Source of the DNA: Microcaldota archaeon
GTDB lineage: Archaea > Micrarchaeota > Micrarchaeia > Micrarchaeales > CABMGC01
DNA length: 64,000 bases
NCBI GenBank assembly: GCA_021835105.1
Contig: JAKBQS010000001.1
Location: forward strand, 1-64,000
Direction: 5' to 3'
A program made the translations under genes and the position numbers. Numbering within the stretch: the first letter of the stretch is position 1; each line of letters starts with the position of its first letter. Below, piece by piece: positions 1 to 7,335 of the stretch. Below the pieces are notes generated by a model that worked only from the letters and a program-made list of their open reading frames with translations, had not been told where the DNA came from and made no database searches.

Positions 1-78
1 CACCAGGTAGTCTTTCTCGAGTTGTCTCTCGTCACTGAAAAAATGTGCAAAAGATCTGAGCGTATCTTCATCAATCAT
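1..78 (-). CDS. abiEii: AbiEii-like nucleotidyltransferase toxin, N-terminal fragment (runs off the window)
   Basis: Only the first 26 codons are visible. The ATG at 78-76 overlaps the stop of the AbiEi-like gene in an ATGATTGA arrangement, so the two genes are translationally coupled. The peptide starts MIDEDTLRSF and continues to an EKDYLV motif. In the AbiEii family the N-terminus typically reads M-I-(S/D)-x-E-x-L followed by an E/V-K-D-Y-L segment. Family knowledge: AbiEii is a DNA polymerase beta-like nucleotidyltransferase toxin of type IV toxin-antitoxin systems. The catalytic G-S and D-x-D motifs would lie outside the window, so toxin identity rests on the N-terminal match and gene order. 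Confidence 0.6.
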   Translation of the reverse strand, partial: MIDEDTLRSFAHFFSDERQLEKDYLV

Positions 79-754
79 AGTTTATCCTCCATTTTCTGTT
101 TTTGCCTTTGGCGCCGGTGTTCGGCACATTTATGTAGTTGCGGTATCTATACCTAAGGAGCTTATCTGCATTTATGCCGGCAAGTTCGAGCAGAAAGCCG
201 AGCTTGCTTACCAGCACTCTGCTGCCAAGTATTACTGCGTATCGCTCTATCTTGGTAATATCTATCAGATTGTCCTCTTTTGCCATTACAATCGCTTCTT
301 TCATGACTGAGAACGGGATGCCACCAAAATAAAGGCAATCAACGAAGAGCTTTTCAGGTGACGCAATGTACACGTTGGACTTGCGGGTATACCCAAAGAA
401 CGCCTTCTTCCTGGTTTTTATAAAATTAATTGTTGTTCCATCCACATTAATTGGTTTGTGCTTCTTCAGCGTGATAACCGAGTACCTGAGCACGTTCTGA
501 TCTAACAGATCGTAGTATTGGAGAGCGGCATGCATGCTGACGTACGAAGGATAGATCACGTTAGACGCTATTTCGTACTTGCTTGCGCCTTCGATGTAAT
601 ACTTGCCGCGCTCAATCCTGTGCACTTTTTTACTCTTCGACAAAAGCAAAGAGGCGTATGCCGTTGATTTTCCCAGCATTTTTGCAATGTCGTATACTGT
701 AAATACGTGAGTGCCAGATCTAGCAAGCCCATCCATAGCGTCTCTAAGTGTCAT
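71..754 (-). CDS. abiEi: AbiEi-like antitoxin / winged-helix repressor of a type IV toxin-antitoxin pair
   Basis: 227 residues. An N-terminal winged-helix region (about residues 1-52, with VYDIAKMLGKS as the likely recognition part and a basic wing ending RGKYY) is followed by a domain with the motif SYVSMHAALQYYDLL, seen in AbiEi proteins, and a C-terminal helical part. Family knowledge: AbiEi antagonises the AbiEii nucleotidyltransferase and represses its own promoter through inverted repeats. Next gene: the AbiEii-like ORF begins 7 bases before this gene's end. Regulation: a perfect 7-base inverted repeat covers the start codon, and a similar half-element lies near 808. The ATG at 754 is the first start and follows a TATA-like stretch at about 776-788. 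No frame damage is seen, so the antitoxin looks intact. Confidence 0.65.
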   Translation of the reverse strand: MTLRDAMDGLARSGTHVFTVYDIAKMLGKSTAYASLLLSKSKKVHRIERGKYYIEGASKYEIASNVIYPSYVSMHAALQYYDLLDQNVLRYSVITLKKHKPINVDGTTINFIKTRKKAFFGYTRKSNVYIASPEKLFVDCLYFGGIPFSVMKEAIVMAKEDNLIDITKIERYAVILGSRVLVSKLGFLLELAGINADKLLRYRYRNYINVPNTGAKGKNRKWRINYD

Positions 755-768
755 AATATACTATTATG
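752..768. promoter_or_regulatory. Inverted repeat over the abiEi start, candidate autoregulatory operator
   Basis: CATAATA-TAC-TATTATG is a perfect 7-base inverted repeat with a 3-base spacer, lying across the start codon of the AbiEi-like gene. A related 13-base element, AATATAGTATTAT, recurs at 808-820 with one mismatch to 756-768. Two spaced operator elements upstream of an antitoxin gene fit the autoregulation known for AbiEi, but binding is inference. Confidence 0.4.
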
Positions 769-845
769 AGGTAAGATATTTATATATTTGTATAGATATA
801 GTTACTCAATATAGTATTATTCTGGATCGGGGCATTAACAAGCGG

Positions 846-890
846 TATAAAAATCCTTCTTGCCTAGGATGTATCTGACGCGCACTTTGT
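846..890 (+). repeat. Imperfect direct repeat copy A, downstream side of the VRR-NUC gene
   Basis: Positions 853-890 match 1309-1346 at 31 of 38 bases without gaps, and the match extends left through a TATA-like stretch (TATAAAAATCC at 846-856 against TATTTAAATCC at 1302-1312). The shared core CGCACTTTG also appears inverted around 1508-1516. The two direct copies bracket the nuclease gene at 917-1279. Whether they mark an insertion, a duplicated promoter or an RNA is unknown. Confidence 0.6.
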
Positions 891-916
891 TTAGCGCCCA
901 GAACTGCAAAAGCCTA

Positions 917-1279
917 TCAAGGCTTACCAATCAGTTCATCGCGTCGTCTAATTTCTCCTGTCTTCGTTATGTACTGCTCCACACCAACATCTAATCCTGA
1001 TGCTTTCATAGCACTAAGAACCTCTTGTTGTTCATCACTAAGGTTATCATAGTCAGTTTTGACCTCTCTAAAAATAAGGTTATTATGGCTATCTACGAAA
1101 GTAAAATCTGGATAACCTTTACCCCAAGCTACAAGGTGGTAATGCTTTCCTTTTGTATATCTATCAAATACCTTTTTTTCACCTGGGTTTAGTCTCCGTC
1201 TAACTTTTTTTTCGTAGTTAGTGAGCCCTAATGCTTCATCTGGTTGTGTTCGGTCTTTTGGGTAATTCAATCCTGGCAT
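917..1279 (-). CDS. VRR-NUC-like PD-(D/E)XK nuclease, stand-alone domain
   Basis: 120 residues that look like a single VRR-NUC-type nuclease domain. Visible signature: GYPDFTFVD (the Asp of the PD motif, about residue 57), then REVKTDYDNLSDEQQEVL, which supplies the E-x-K and the Q of the VRR-NUC core, then a small residue pattern MKASGLDVGV. Family knowledge: such free-standing domains occur in phages, plasmids and restriction-like or repair contexts. The ATG at 1279 lies about 25 bases downstream of a TATA-like TTTAAATAA (about 1299-1307), so the mRNA may be nearly leaderless. The gene sits alone between two imperfect direct repeats and next to an AbiE pair, which suggests recent acquisition. 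The substrate is unknown. Confidence 0.6.
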   Translation of the reverse strand: MPGLNYPKDRTQPDEALGLTNYEKKVRRRLNPGEKKVFDRYTKGKHYHLVAWGKGYPDFTFVDSHNNLIFREVKTDYDNLSDEQQEVLSAMKASGLDVGVEQYITKTGEIRRRDELIGKP

Positions 1280-1301
1280 ATAATTTATACAAAATCCAAA
1301 T

Positions 1302-1346
1302 TATTTAAATCCTTCGTGTCGGAGATGTGTCTGAAGCGCACTTTGT
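1302..1346 (+). repeat. Imperfect direct repeat copy B, upstream side of the VRR-NUC gene
   Basis: Partner of the copy at 846-890, with the same length and no gaps over the 38-base core. This copy overlaps the likely promoter of the nuclease gene on the other strand. Its right part continues into a strong hairpin at 1331-1353, which copy A lacks. Confidence 0.6.
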
Positions 1347-1353
1347 GCTTCAG
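1331..1353. other. Hairpin with a 10-base-pair stem and CTT loop
   Basis: CTGAAGCGCA pairs with TGTGCTTCAG (one G-T pair) around a 3-base CTT loop. No T-run follows on either strand, so it does not look like a typical terminator. It lies at the right end of repeat copy B, upstream of the nuclease gene. Confidence 0.5.
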
Positions 1354-1672
1354 GCGATGCGCTTCAATTACTATCCTTTCTAATTTTCCATTTTTATTTA
1401 GGATTTGGCTTCGCTGCGCCTTTCATAATAAAGTGGTGCAGACTAGTTTTTATGTAAAAACAACCACATTCGAACAGACACTCTAGTATTCAATTTTGGG
1501 CCCAGACCAAAGTGCGTGAGCCACAATTCTTTTTTATTGACTCTCAAGCACTTGAAGTGAATAGTTTTGCTTGCTTCTCTAACTTCTTCTGTTATACATT
1601 TATTCGCAGTTTCTGCCGTGTTTATCGTCCCTCAGTAGATGCTTATTCTATATCTGCAACAGTAACTTATTT
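1354..1672. other. Gene-free stretch before the copper cluster
   Basis: About 320 bases without a convincing gene. Open frames here are low-complexity or rich in Cys and Phe with no recognisable domain. I see a short inverted repeat around 1541-1560 (TCAAG-CA-CTTGA) and an inverted partial copy of the flanking repeat at about 1498-1522. The right end holds the promoter and operator of the PadR-type regulator. Confidence 0.5.
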
Positions 1673-1693
1673 ATATATCATTATATGATATAT
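1673..1693. promoter_or_regulatory. Perfect palindromic operator in front of the PadR-TRASH regulator
   Basis: ATATATCAT-TAT-ATGATATAT is a perfect 9-base inverted repeat with a 3-base spacer, ending 8 bases before the ATG at 1701. The position overlaps where TATA-box or transcription-start contacts would be, so a bound dimer would block transcription. A PadR-family dimer, the product of the next gene, is the natural candidate. Binding is inference. Confidence 0.55.
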
Positions 1694-1700
1694 CTGTTTT

Positions 1701-2123
1701 ATGAAGGATATAGAGATAAAGAATATGGTAAAGCTATTTACTGTCCTGATGTTAAGCGAGAAAGCGCAGCATGGATATGAGATAATGAATGAGGTAAAGA
1801 AGAGAACCGGCAAAAATGTCAGCCCGGGGCAGATATACCCATTCCTGAAGCAGTTAAAAAAATACCATTACGTCAATACAAAGGGCAAGGCTGAGAGAGA
1901 TAGGCAAACCTATTATCTTACTGCCGAAGGACGCAGATTCGTTGCGCGGCTTTCGGATAAATTCGAGAGTATATTTGAGATAGCATTAAAGGCCAGGCTT
2001 ACTGCGTGTGCGCATTGCAGCTGTGAGATATACAAGGGCGGTTACAAAAAGATGATTAATGGGAAATCCATGGATTTCTGCTGTGAGAATTGTGCTAAAG
2101 GCTACATGAAGATAAATATATGA
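1701..2123 (+). CDS. PadR-type winged-helix regulator with C-terminal TRASH metal-sensing domain
   Basis: 140 residues. Residues 1-100 form a PadR-like winged helix (HGYEIMNEV, then SPGQIYPFLKQL as recognition helix, then the wing RDRQTYYLT). The tail carries Cys103, Cys106, Cys108 and Cys127, Cys128, Cys131 (CAHCSC and FCCENC), the spacing of a TRASH zinc or copper knuckle. Family knowledge: TRASH domains sense and traffic heavy metals, and archaeal regulators that join a DNA-binding domain to TRASH control copper efflux genes. It is followed by a YHS mini-protein and a CopA-type ATPase on the same strand, so copper or silver sensing is the best guess. A perfect palindrome just upstream suggests autoregulation. 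Use of a PadR rather than an Lrp-type DNA-binding domain is notable. Confidence 0.7.
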   Translation: MKDIEIKNMVKLFTVLMLSEKAQHGYEIMNEVKKRTGKNVSPGQIYPFLKQLKKYHYVNTKGKAERDRQTYYLTAEGRRFVARLSDKFESIFEIALKARLTACAHCSCEIYKGGYKKMINGKSMDFCCENCAKGYMKINI

Positions 2124-2213
2124 TAGTGACTAGGCAGCTACTCTGCGTTTATTTTATTAGGATATGATGTGGCTGCCATTGTACAGATCATAGTTAAGAT
2201 TAAAGGTGCGAAA

Positions 2214-2354
2214 ATGAAAGATCCCGTATGCAATATGGATGTGAAGAGCAATTCCGAATTCAGGAGCACGTATAATGGTAGACTGTACCTCTTTTGTTCG
2301 GCTAGCTGCAAGAAGAGCTTTGATAAGAGACCTCAGGCTTACGTCAAAAATTGA
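2214..2354 (+). CDS. YHS-domain mini-protein, putative copper carrier
   Basis: 46 residues starting at the ATG at 2214, which follows GGTG. An upstream in-frame GTG would add a non-conserved leader. The protein begins MKDPVCNMDV and contains YLFCSASC, the Cys-x(n)-Cys-xxx-Cys pattern of the YHS/TRASH-like metal-binding domain. The same domain forms the N-terminus of the next gene's ATPase (DPVCGM and YFCSTSC), so the two are close relatives. Likely role: a small cytosolic metallochaperone or sensor that works with CopA. It sits between regulator and pump on the same strand. Confidence 0.65.
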   Translation: MKDPVCNMDVKSNSEFRSTYNGRLYLFCSASCKKSFDKRPQAYVKN

Positions 2355-2441
2355 GGATTATTTGCAGTGGGCCAATTAGGCATGTAGGCACGATACCCGA
2401 TAGAAAATGTTTTGTTATTTTGAATACAAAAATGTGGAGCT

Positions 2442-4511
2442 ATGGCAACAGATCCAGTATGTGGCATGTATGTAGACGAAAAGGCGTCAGCTTTGAGCGC
2501 TCAGAGGGAAGGAAGGAAGTATTATTTTTGCAGTACAAGCTGCAAGATCCAATTCGAGAGGCCTGAAAAAGAGATAGAATCTCTACGGAATGCTCTTTTG
2601 GTCTCTTGGCCGATTACTGTGCTTGTCGCACTGCTTACCTATGTTCTGCATGTGCCACTTGGAGATTACATAATGCTTGGGCTGGCAAGCGTGGTCCAAT
2701 TCTATTCTGGAAGGAGATTTTATGCGGGCATCATCGATGCAATTAAGAACAAATCTGCAAATATGGATACGCTGATTGCCATAGGCACAAGTACGGCGTG
2801 GGCTTATAGCGCTTTTGTCACTCTTGTCCCTGCGCTATCGCATACAGGAAGCGTATACTTTGATACCTCTACAATAGTAATCTCTTTGATACTTACAGGA
2901 ACTTACATGCAGAGGATGGCTGAATCAAGGGCGACTGGTGCCATATCCGCCTTGGTAGCACTGCAACCGCACGCAGCACGCAGAATAGATGGCGATAAAG
3001 TTGTTGAAATTGATGTGGAACAGATACGAAAAGGAGACCTGCTGTTGGTAAAACCTGGTGAGCGGATACCTGCAGATTCTGTAGTTGTAGATGGAAGCAG
3101 TTCTGTTGATGAATCTATGATTACAGGCGAGGGTGTTCCGCTTCCCAAGAGACCTGGGGATAATGTTATAGGAGGTACAATAAATATCACCGGTTCGATG
3201 AAGATTAAGGTTTCCAAGGCTGGGGAAGAAACTGTGCTATCGCAGATAATAAAGATTGTACAGGATGCCGCATCTAGCAAGGTTCCAGTACAGGCGCTTG
3301 CTGATAGAGTTGCATCTTATTTTGTGCCTGTGGTTGTGCTTGTAGGTATTGTAGCCTCGCTTTCCTGGTATTTTGTAGGCGGAGTTGGCATTAATATCGC
3401 CATGTTGGTATTCGTAAGCGTTCTGATAATAGCTTGTCCGTGCGCGCTGGGAATAGCAACTCCGGCAGCGCTATTGGTGTCTTCAGGCATGGCTGCAAAA
3501 GAAGGTATACTGGTAAAGAGCGGTGAGGCTCTGCAGAAGGCAAGCATGGTAGATACCGTGGTATTTGATAAAACAGGAACGCTGACCGATGGCAGGCCTG
3601 ATGTCAAGGAGATAATGACAGTTCCAGGCTATAAGAAGATTGATGTGCTGAAATTTGCATCTATTGCGGAGATAAATTCAGAGCATATAATAGCGAAGGC
3701 AGTGATGAAAAGGACCGGAAGGACTGGCATAAAACCGGAGTTTCCAAGGAGTTTTGCCTATAAGGAGGGAAGTGGGGTAGTCGCAGTAGACAAGAAAGGT
3801 AGAAGGATAGTTGTTGGGAACAGGGATTTGTTCAGCAAGAAACAGGTTATAGGACTGGAAAAGCGGCTTCTGAAGCTGGAGGCTAAAGGCAGGATTACGC
3901 TCATTGTATGTGTCAGCGGCAAGGTTATAGGAGCAATAGCTCTTGCTGATTCTCTAAAAGTGGGTAGCAAGGATGTGGTAAATGCTTTTAGAGGCGCTGG
4001 ATATGAGATATGGATGATGACTGGGGATAATGAAAGGGCTGGAGCGACAGTGGCCAAAGCGCTTGGTATAACAAATGTAATTTCGCAGGCGAAGCCCAAG
4101 GATAAGATGGATGCGATAATGCGGCTGCAGGAGAAAGGAAAGGTTGTTGCAATGATTGGAGACGGGATAAATGATGCGCCTGCGCTTATGAAAGCCGATG
4201 TAGGCATAGCAATTGGCGCGGGGACTGATATAGCCATTCAGGCAGGCAGCATAGTCCTTATAAATAATAGCTTGCGCGACGCGTTTGCAGCTCTTCAGCT
4301 CGGCAAAAAGACAATGATGAAGATAAGGCAAAATCTCTTTTGGGCATTTGCATACAACATAATCCTAATTCCAGTGGCTGCAGGGGCTCTGATTCCATTC
4401 TTCACAGTCAGCATCTATGGGGTTCTGCCTGTTTTCGCTGCACTGGCTATGGCTTTTAGCTCTGTAACTGTTGTCTCAAACTCGCTATTGCTTAGAAGAT
4501 TCAAGGTCTAA
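2442..4511 (+). CDS. copA: Copper-translocating P-type ATPase (P1B-1) with N-terminal YHS domain
   Basis: 689 residues. An N-terminal YHS metal-binding domain (Cys7, Cys30, Cys34) takes the place of the usual HMA domain. Then come the transmembrane segments, the actuator motif TGE (228-230), the intramembrane metal site CPC (332-334), the phosphorylation motif DKTGT (Asp376), MTGDN and GDGINDAP. The last helix has the M-x-x-S-S pattern of Cu/Ag pumps. Role: ATP-driven export of Cu(I) or Ag(I) across the membrane. Odd: the nucleotide-domain signature SEHP reads SEHI (413-416), so the Pro is lost while the His remains. Cotranscription with the TRASH regulator and YHS mini-protein is likely. Confidence 0.92.
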   Translation: MATDPVCGMYVDEKASALSAQREGRKYYFCSTSCKIQFERPEKEIESLRNALLVSWPITVLVALLTYVLHVPLGDYIMLGLASVVQFYSGRRFYAGIIDAIKNKSANMDTLIAIGTSTAWAYSAFVTLVPALSHTGSVYFDTSTIVISLILTGTYMQRMAESRATGAISALVALQPHAARRIDGDKVVEIDVEQIRKGDLLLVKPGERIPADSVVVDGSSSVDESMITGEGVPLPKRPGDNVIGGTINITGSMKIKVSKAGEETVLSQIIKIVQDAASSKVPVQALADRVASYFVPVVVLVGIVASLSWYFVGGVGINIAMLVFVSVLIIACPCALGIATPAALLVSSGMAAKEGILVKSGEALQKASMVDTVVFDKTGTLTDGRPDVKEIMTVPGYKKIDVLKFASIAEINSEHIIAKAVMKRTGRTGIKPEFPRSFAYKEGSGVVAVDKKGRRIVVGNRDLFSKKQVIGLEKRLLKLEAKGRITLIVCVSGKVIGAIALADSLKVGSKDVVNAFRGAGYEIWMMTGDNERAGATVAKALGITNVISQAKPKDKMDAIMRLQEKGKVVAMIGDGINDAPALMKADVGIAIGAGTDIAIQAGSIVLINNSLRDAFAALQLGKKTMMKIRQNLFWAFAYNIILIPVAAGALIPFFTVSIYGVLPVFAALAMAFSSVTVVSNSLLLRRFKV

Positions 4512-4609
4512 TGATTAGCCAGTGTGGGATTTGCTAATAATTTGTGTTTTGCCCATCGGCATTGTTTTTTGGATGCTACGTGTTTTTGGCTGAATGTAGG
4601 AGCCTTATT

Positions 4610-5164
4610 TCATTTCTTAATTTTTATTGAAAAATCAACCAGTTTACTAAGCAGCGTGCTTATCCTTTTCTGAACTTCTGCATCTTTTAGTTCCCCGTTT
4701 TCATCTATCTTTTCGGATGCAAATGTAACTATTACCTCTGGTTTTACTACCGCATATACATTAAGGAAAACAAAGACCTGCCGTAGATGGTATTGTGCAC
4801 GCGAACCGCCCATGGCACCTATAGATGCACTCATTATTGCGGCAGGCTTGCCGTCAAATGGATTATCGGGACGTGACGCCCAATCTATCGTATTTTTTAG
4901 AACTCCCGGTATTGAGTAGTTGTATTCAGGTGTGGATATAAGCAGCGCGTCTGATTCTCTTATCTTTTGCTTTAGCCTGACTACTTTCTCTGGAGGGTTG
5001 CTTTCTGTATCTTGATTATATTCAGGTATTCCAGATATGTCGAAGATTTCGAGTCCCGAGTTTGCAGGCATAAGTTTCTTGGCAGCATGCAGGAGAGCCG
5101 TATTGTACGAGCCTTTCCTGAGGCTGCCCGAGATCCCAAGTATCTCTACTTTTGTGCTGGGCAT
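4610..5164 (-). CDS. NADPH-dependent FMN reductase family flavoprotein
   Basis: 184 residues of flavodoxin fold. The FMN phosphate loop GSLRKGSYN lies at residues 13-21. The second flavin-contact motif PEYNYSIPGVLKN is followed by DWASRP, as in NADPH:FMN or quinone reductases of the ArsH/ChrR/azoreductase group. Probable reaction: two-electron reduction of FMN, quinones or metal ions with NAD(P)H. The gene converges on copA, with the 3' ends about 100 bases apart. A TATA-like CATAAATATAG about 25 bases upstream of the ATG suggests a short leader. The physiological acceptor cannot be read from the sequence. Confidence 0.8.
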   Translation of the reverse strand: MPSTKVEILGISGSLRKGSYNTALLHAAKKLMPANSGLEIFDISGIPEYNQDTESNPPEKVVRLKQKIRESDALLISTPEYNYSIPGVLKNTIDWASRPDNPFDGKPAAIMSASIGAMGGSRAQYHLRQVFVFLNVYAVVKPEVIVTFASEKIDENGELKDAEVQKRISTLLSKLVDFSIKIKK

Positions 5165-5208
5165 GGGAAAATATTGAAACTATATTTATGGCATGATTGT
5201 GTGTGCCT

Positions 5209-5349
5209 TCACTTGCCTCCTATCTTGAACATCTTTGTTCCACATACAGGGCATTTGCCAGATGTCGCCTTCTTCCCGTTCTTCATTGTAACCTCCTTTG
5301 CCTCTTTCATTTCCTGCTTCTGCTTGCATTTTACACAATATGCTTCCAT
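5209..5349 (-). CDS. DUF5679-type zinc-ribbon mini-protein
   Basis: 46 residues: two Cys pairs, YCVKC near the N-terminus and CPVCG near the C-terminus, with a conserved-looking middle EAKEVTMKNGKKATSGKC. This matches the small DUF5679 family of archaeal zinc-ribbon proteins of unknown function. The ATG at 5349 follows a TATA-like element (TTTTATATTATAAA about 30 bases upstream), so it has its own promoter. No partner is obvious. It lies between the FMN reductase and the PPAT gene, all on the minus strand. Confidence 0.7.
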   Translation of the reverse strand: MEAYCVKCKQKQEMKEAKEVTMKNGKKATSGKCPVCGTKMFKIGGK

Positions 5350-5407
5350 TTTATCGCCAATTTATTGGTGCGTTTATAATATAAAAAGTCGGTGGTTTAC
5401 ATAGTGC

Positions 5408-5917
5408 TTACTGCGCTCTGCCAGCGCGTCTCTTAGCAGGCTTATTTGCCGGTATTTTTGGCGGTAATTTTACTCTTTTGCCCTGGTTGTCAATCTCTCC
5501 GCGAGCTATTCTTGTCGATGATATTGGCTTGCCGTCGTATGCCTTTGCATATCTAACGACTATTATCTTTATAGGGTGTAGATGGTTTTTCCTTCTTATG
5601 GCATTTATCTCTTTGGCTGTCTTGGTTGTTTCAGGGCTCACTATTATATAATCAAATTCTTTTGTAAGTGTAGGGCCATATTTGTCCTTAAGCGGGCTGA
5701 TTTTGTATCTCTTGTCATATTTTGCTGCGAATTCCTTCAGTTGCTTGAGCCTATGCGAGTAGGTTTGTGTTAGTGGCTTTTGGTTTTTGACATAGGTGTC
5801 TGTAGTGAGGCCTATATATACACTATCGCCTATGGAGAAGGCTTTGCTTAAAAGCTTCCTGTGTCCTTTATGCAGGAATGCAAACGTACCGCCTACTACT
5901 GCTTTCCTCATAAACAT
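5408..5917 (-). CDS. coaD: Archaeal phosphopantetheine adenylyltransferase
   Basis: 169 residues. It has the nucleotidyltransferase signature GGTFAFLHKGH (residues 9-19, HxGH motif HKGH at 16-19) and the second motif SSTRI near residue 134. Reaction: 4'-phosphopantetheine plus ATP gives dephospho-CoA, the penultimate step of coenzyme A synthesis, in the cytosol. Archaeal enzymes of this type carry GGTFD before the HxGH, and here the Asp is replaced by Ala. The basic, Pro- and Lys-rich tail after residue 145 is longer than the core fold needs. Starts at codons 1 (ATG) or 3 (ATG) are both possible. Confidence 0.85.
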   Translation of the reverse strand: MFMRKAVVGGTFAFLHKGHRKLLSKAFSIGDSVYIGLTTDTYVKNQKPLTQTYSHRLKQLKEFAAKYDKRYKISPLKDKYGPTLTKEFDYIIVSPETTKTAKEINAIRRKNHLHPIKIIVVRYAKAYDGKPISSTRIARGEIDNQGKRVKLPPKIPANKPAKRRAGRAQ

Positions 5918-6014
5918 GAATATTCTTCCAATGTTTATTAATTGGAGAGTTGCGATAATGCCTTAATATAGTTATAGGTATATTTTATACAGTAATTATC
6001 GTCAGAGTGTTAAC

Positions 6015-7268
6015 TTGAAAAGATTTTCTGATATGCAGCTCAGGCAGGATCTCGTAGCTGAACTTGAGAGGATGGGCTTTACCACAGCTACAGAAGTCCA
6101 GGAAATTGCGCTTCCGATCACCCTGAGCGGTCGCGACGCAATAGTAAGGGCAAAGACAGGCTCAGGAAAGACCATAGCATTCTTGATGCCAATAATGCAG
6201 GGTTCTAGGAAGGAACGCGGGATTTACGCAGTTATACTGGCGCCTTCAAGAGAGCTCGCAGTGCAGATATTCTCAGTTACTGACAGGCTGGCCCGCGCGG
6301 TACATGAGAAGGCGGTGCTTGTATACGGCGGTGTATCAATAAATGCGCAGATAGATAGGATAAGACAGGGGGCCACGATATTGGTAGGCACGCCTGGGCG
6401 TGTTCTGGATCTCATGGAAAGAGGAGCGCTTAGGTTTGATAAGGTGCGTTTCCTTGTCCTTGATGAAGGAGACACGATGCTCGATATGGGCTTTATAGCA
6501 GATATAGAAAGGATAATATCAAGCGTTCCTGAGAACAAACAGTTGCTTCTTTTTTCTGCGACAATGCCGAAGGAGATTGTAGGGATAGCGCAGAGGCATA
6601 TGAAGCGTGATTATGCAACAGTAATAGTGGGCAAGGAAGACGAGCTTTCAGTGAAAACGATAACGCATTTCTATTTTGTTGTCCCGCGTAATCTTAAGTT
6701 TGCCGCGCTTCTTGCCTATATAGACCAGAATAAACCAAGGAAGGCTATAATATTTGTCAGAACACAGAGAGAAGCGGATCTTGTGTACAAAGTTATAATA
6801 GAGCAGGGAAACGACGCAATGGTGCTTCACGGAGGCATGACGCAGGCGAAGAGGGAGACCTCTCTGCATCATTTCAGGAACAGGTCGCAATTCCTCATAG
6901 CAACAAATGTGGCTGCGCGTGGGCTTGATATAGAAGGCATAACCGATATAATAAATTTCGATGCGCCTGAGGATCCTTTTGTTTATGTCCATAGGGTAGG
7001 AAGAAGCGCACGAATGGGAAAGGAAGGCAGGGCTTTCACTCTGATAACCCCTAACGAAAAAGGCATAATCAACGACATTGTCTACGACGCTAATGTGGAC
7101 TTGAAGGAGATAAAGCTGAGCGTAGAAAAATACAGGAACATCAAGATTCCTTGGAGCGGAGGCAGAAGGCGCGAATTCGGAAGGGAAGGAGGCGCTAGGG
7201 ATTATAGAGGCGGGTTCAACCGGGGCTATGGGAGACCCCACAGGGGAAGAGGAGGCAGGTTCGGTTAG
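6015..7268 (+). CDS. DEAD-box family RNA helicase with RG-rich tail (DEGD variant)
   Basis: 417 residues. The motifs follow in order: Q-motif region ending EVQ, Walker A AKTGSGKT, PSRELA, TPGR, motif II written DEGD instead of DEAD, SAT, ARGLD and HRVGRSAR (usually HRIGRTGR). The C-terminus is rich in Arg, Gly and Tyr, a typical unstructured RNA-binding tail. Role: ATP-dependent unwinding or remodelling of RNA, as in CshA/DeaD-like proteins of ribosome assembly or cold response. The TTG at 6015 is preferred over the ATG at 6033 because it keeps the aromatic residue upstream of the Q motif. It is a single gene with its own promoter region. Confidence 0.88.
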   Translation: MKRFSDMQLRQDLVAELERMGFTTATEVQEIALPITLSGRDAIVRAKTGSGKTIAFLMPIMQGSRKERGIYAVILAPSRELAVQIFSVTDRLARAVHEKAVLVYGGVSINAQIDRIRQGATILVGTPGRVLDLMERGALRFDKVRFLVLDEGDTMLDMGFIADIERIISSVPENKQLLLFSATMPKEIVGIAQRHMKRDYATVIVGKEDELSVKTITHFYFVVPRNLKFAALLAYIDQNKPRKAIIFVRTQREADLVYKVIIEQGNDAMVLHGGMTQAKRETSLHHFRNRSQFLIATNVAARGLDIEGITDIINFDAPEDPFVYVHRVGRSARMGKEGRAFTLITPNEKGIINDIVYDANVDLKEIKLSVEKYRNIKIPWSGGRRREFGREGGARDYRGGFNRGYGRPHRGRGGRFG

Positions 7269-7335
7269 ATATTGATGCGCTCTGCTTCGGCTTATAAGCT
7301 TTTGTGCTGTTTATATTACAAAACAAAGTGAATGT

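Noticed and set aside
1244..1486. 80-codon plus-strand frame over the nuclease promoter
   Set aside because: Composition is random-like, with many Phe and Cys, and it crosses the repeat and hairpin; no start signal.
2903..4331. Long antisense frames within copA
   Set aside because: Shadows of a gene with all P-type ATPase motifs; composition low in diversity, no own start signals.
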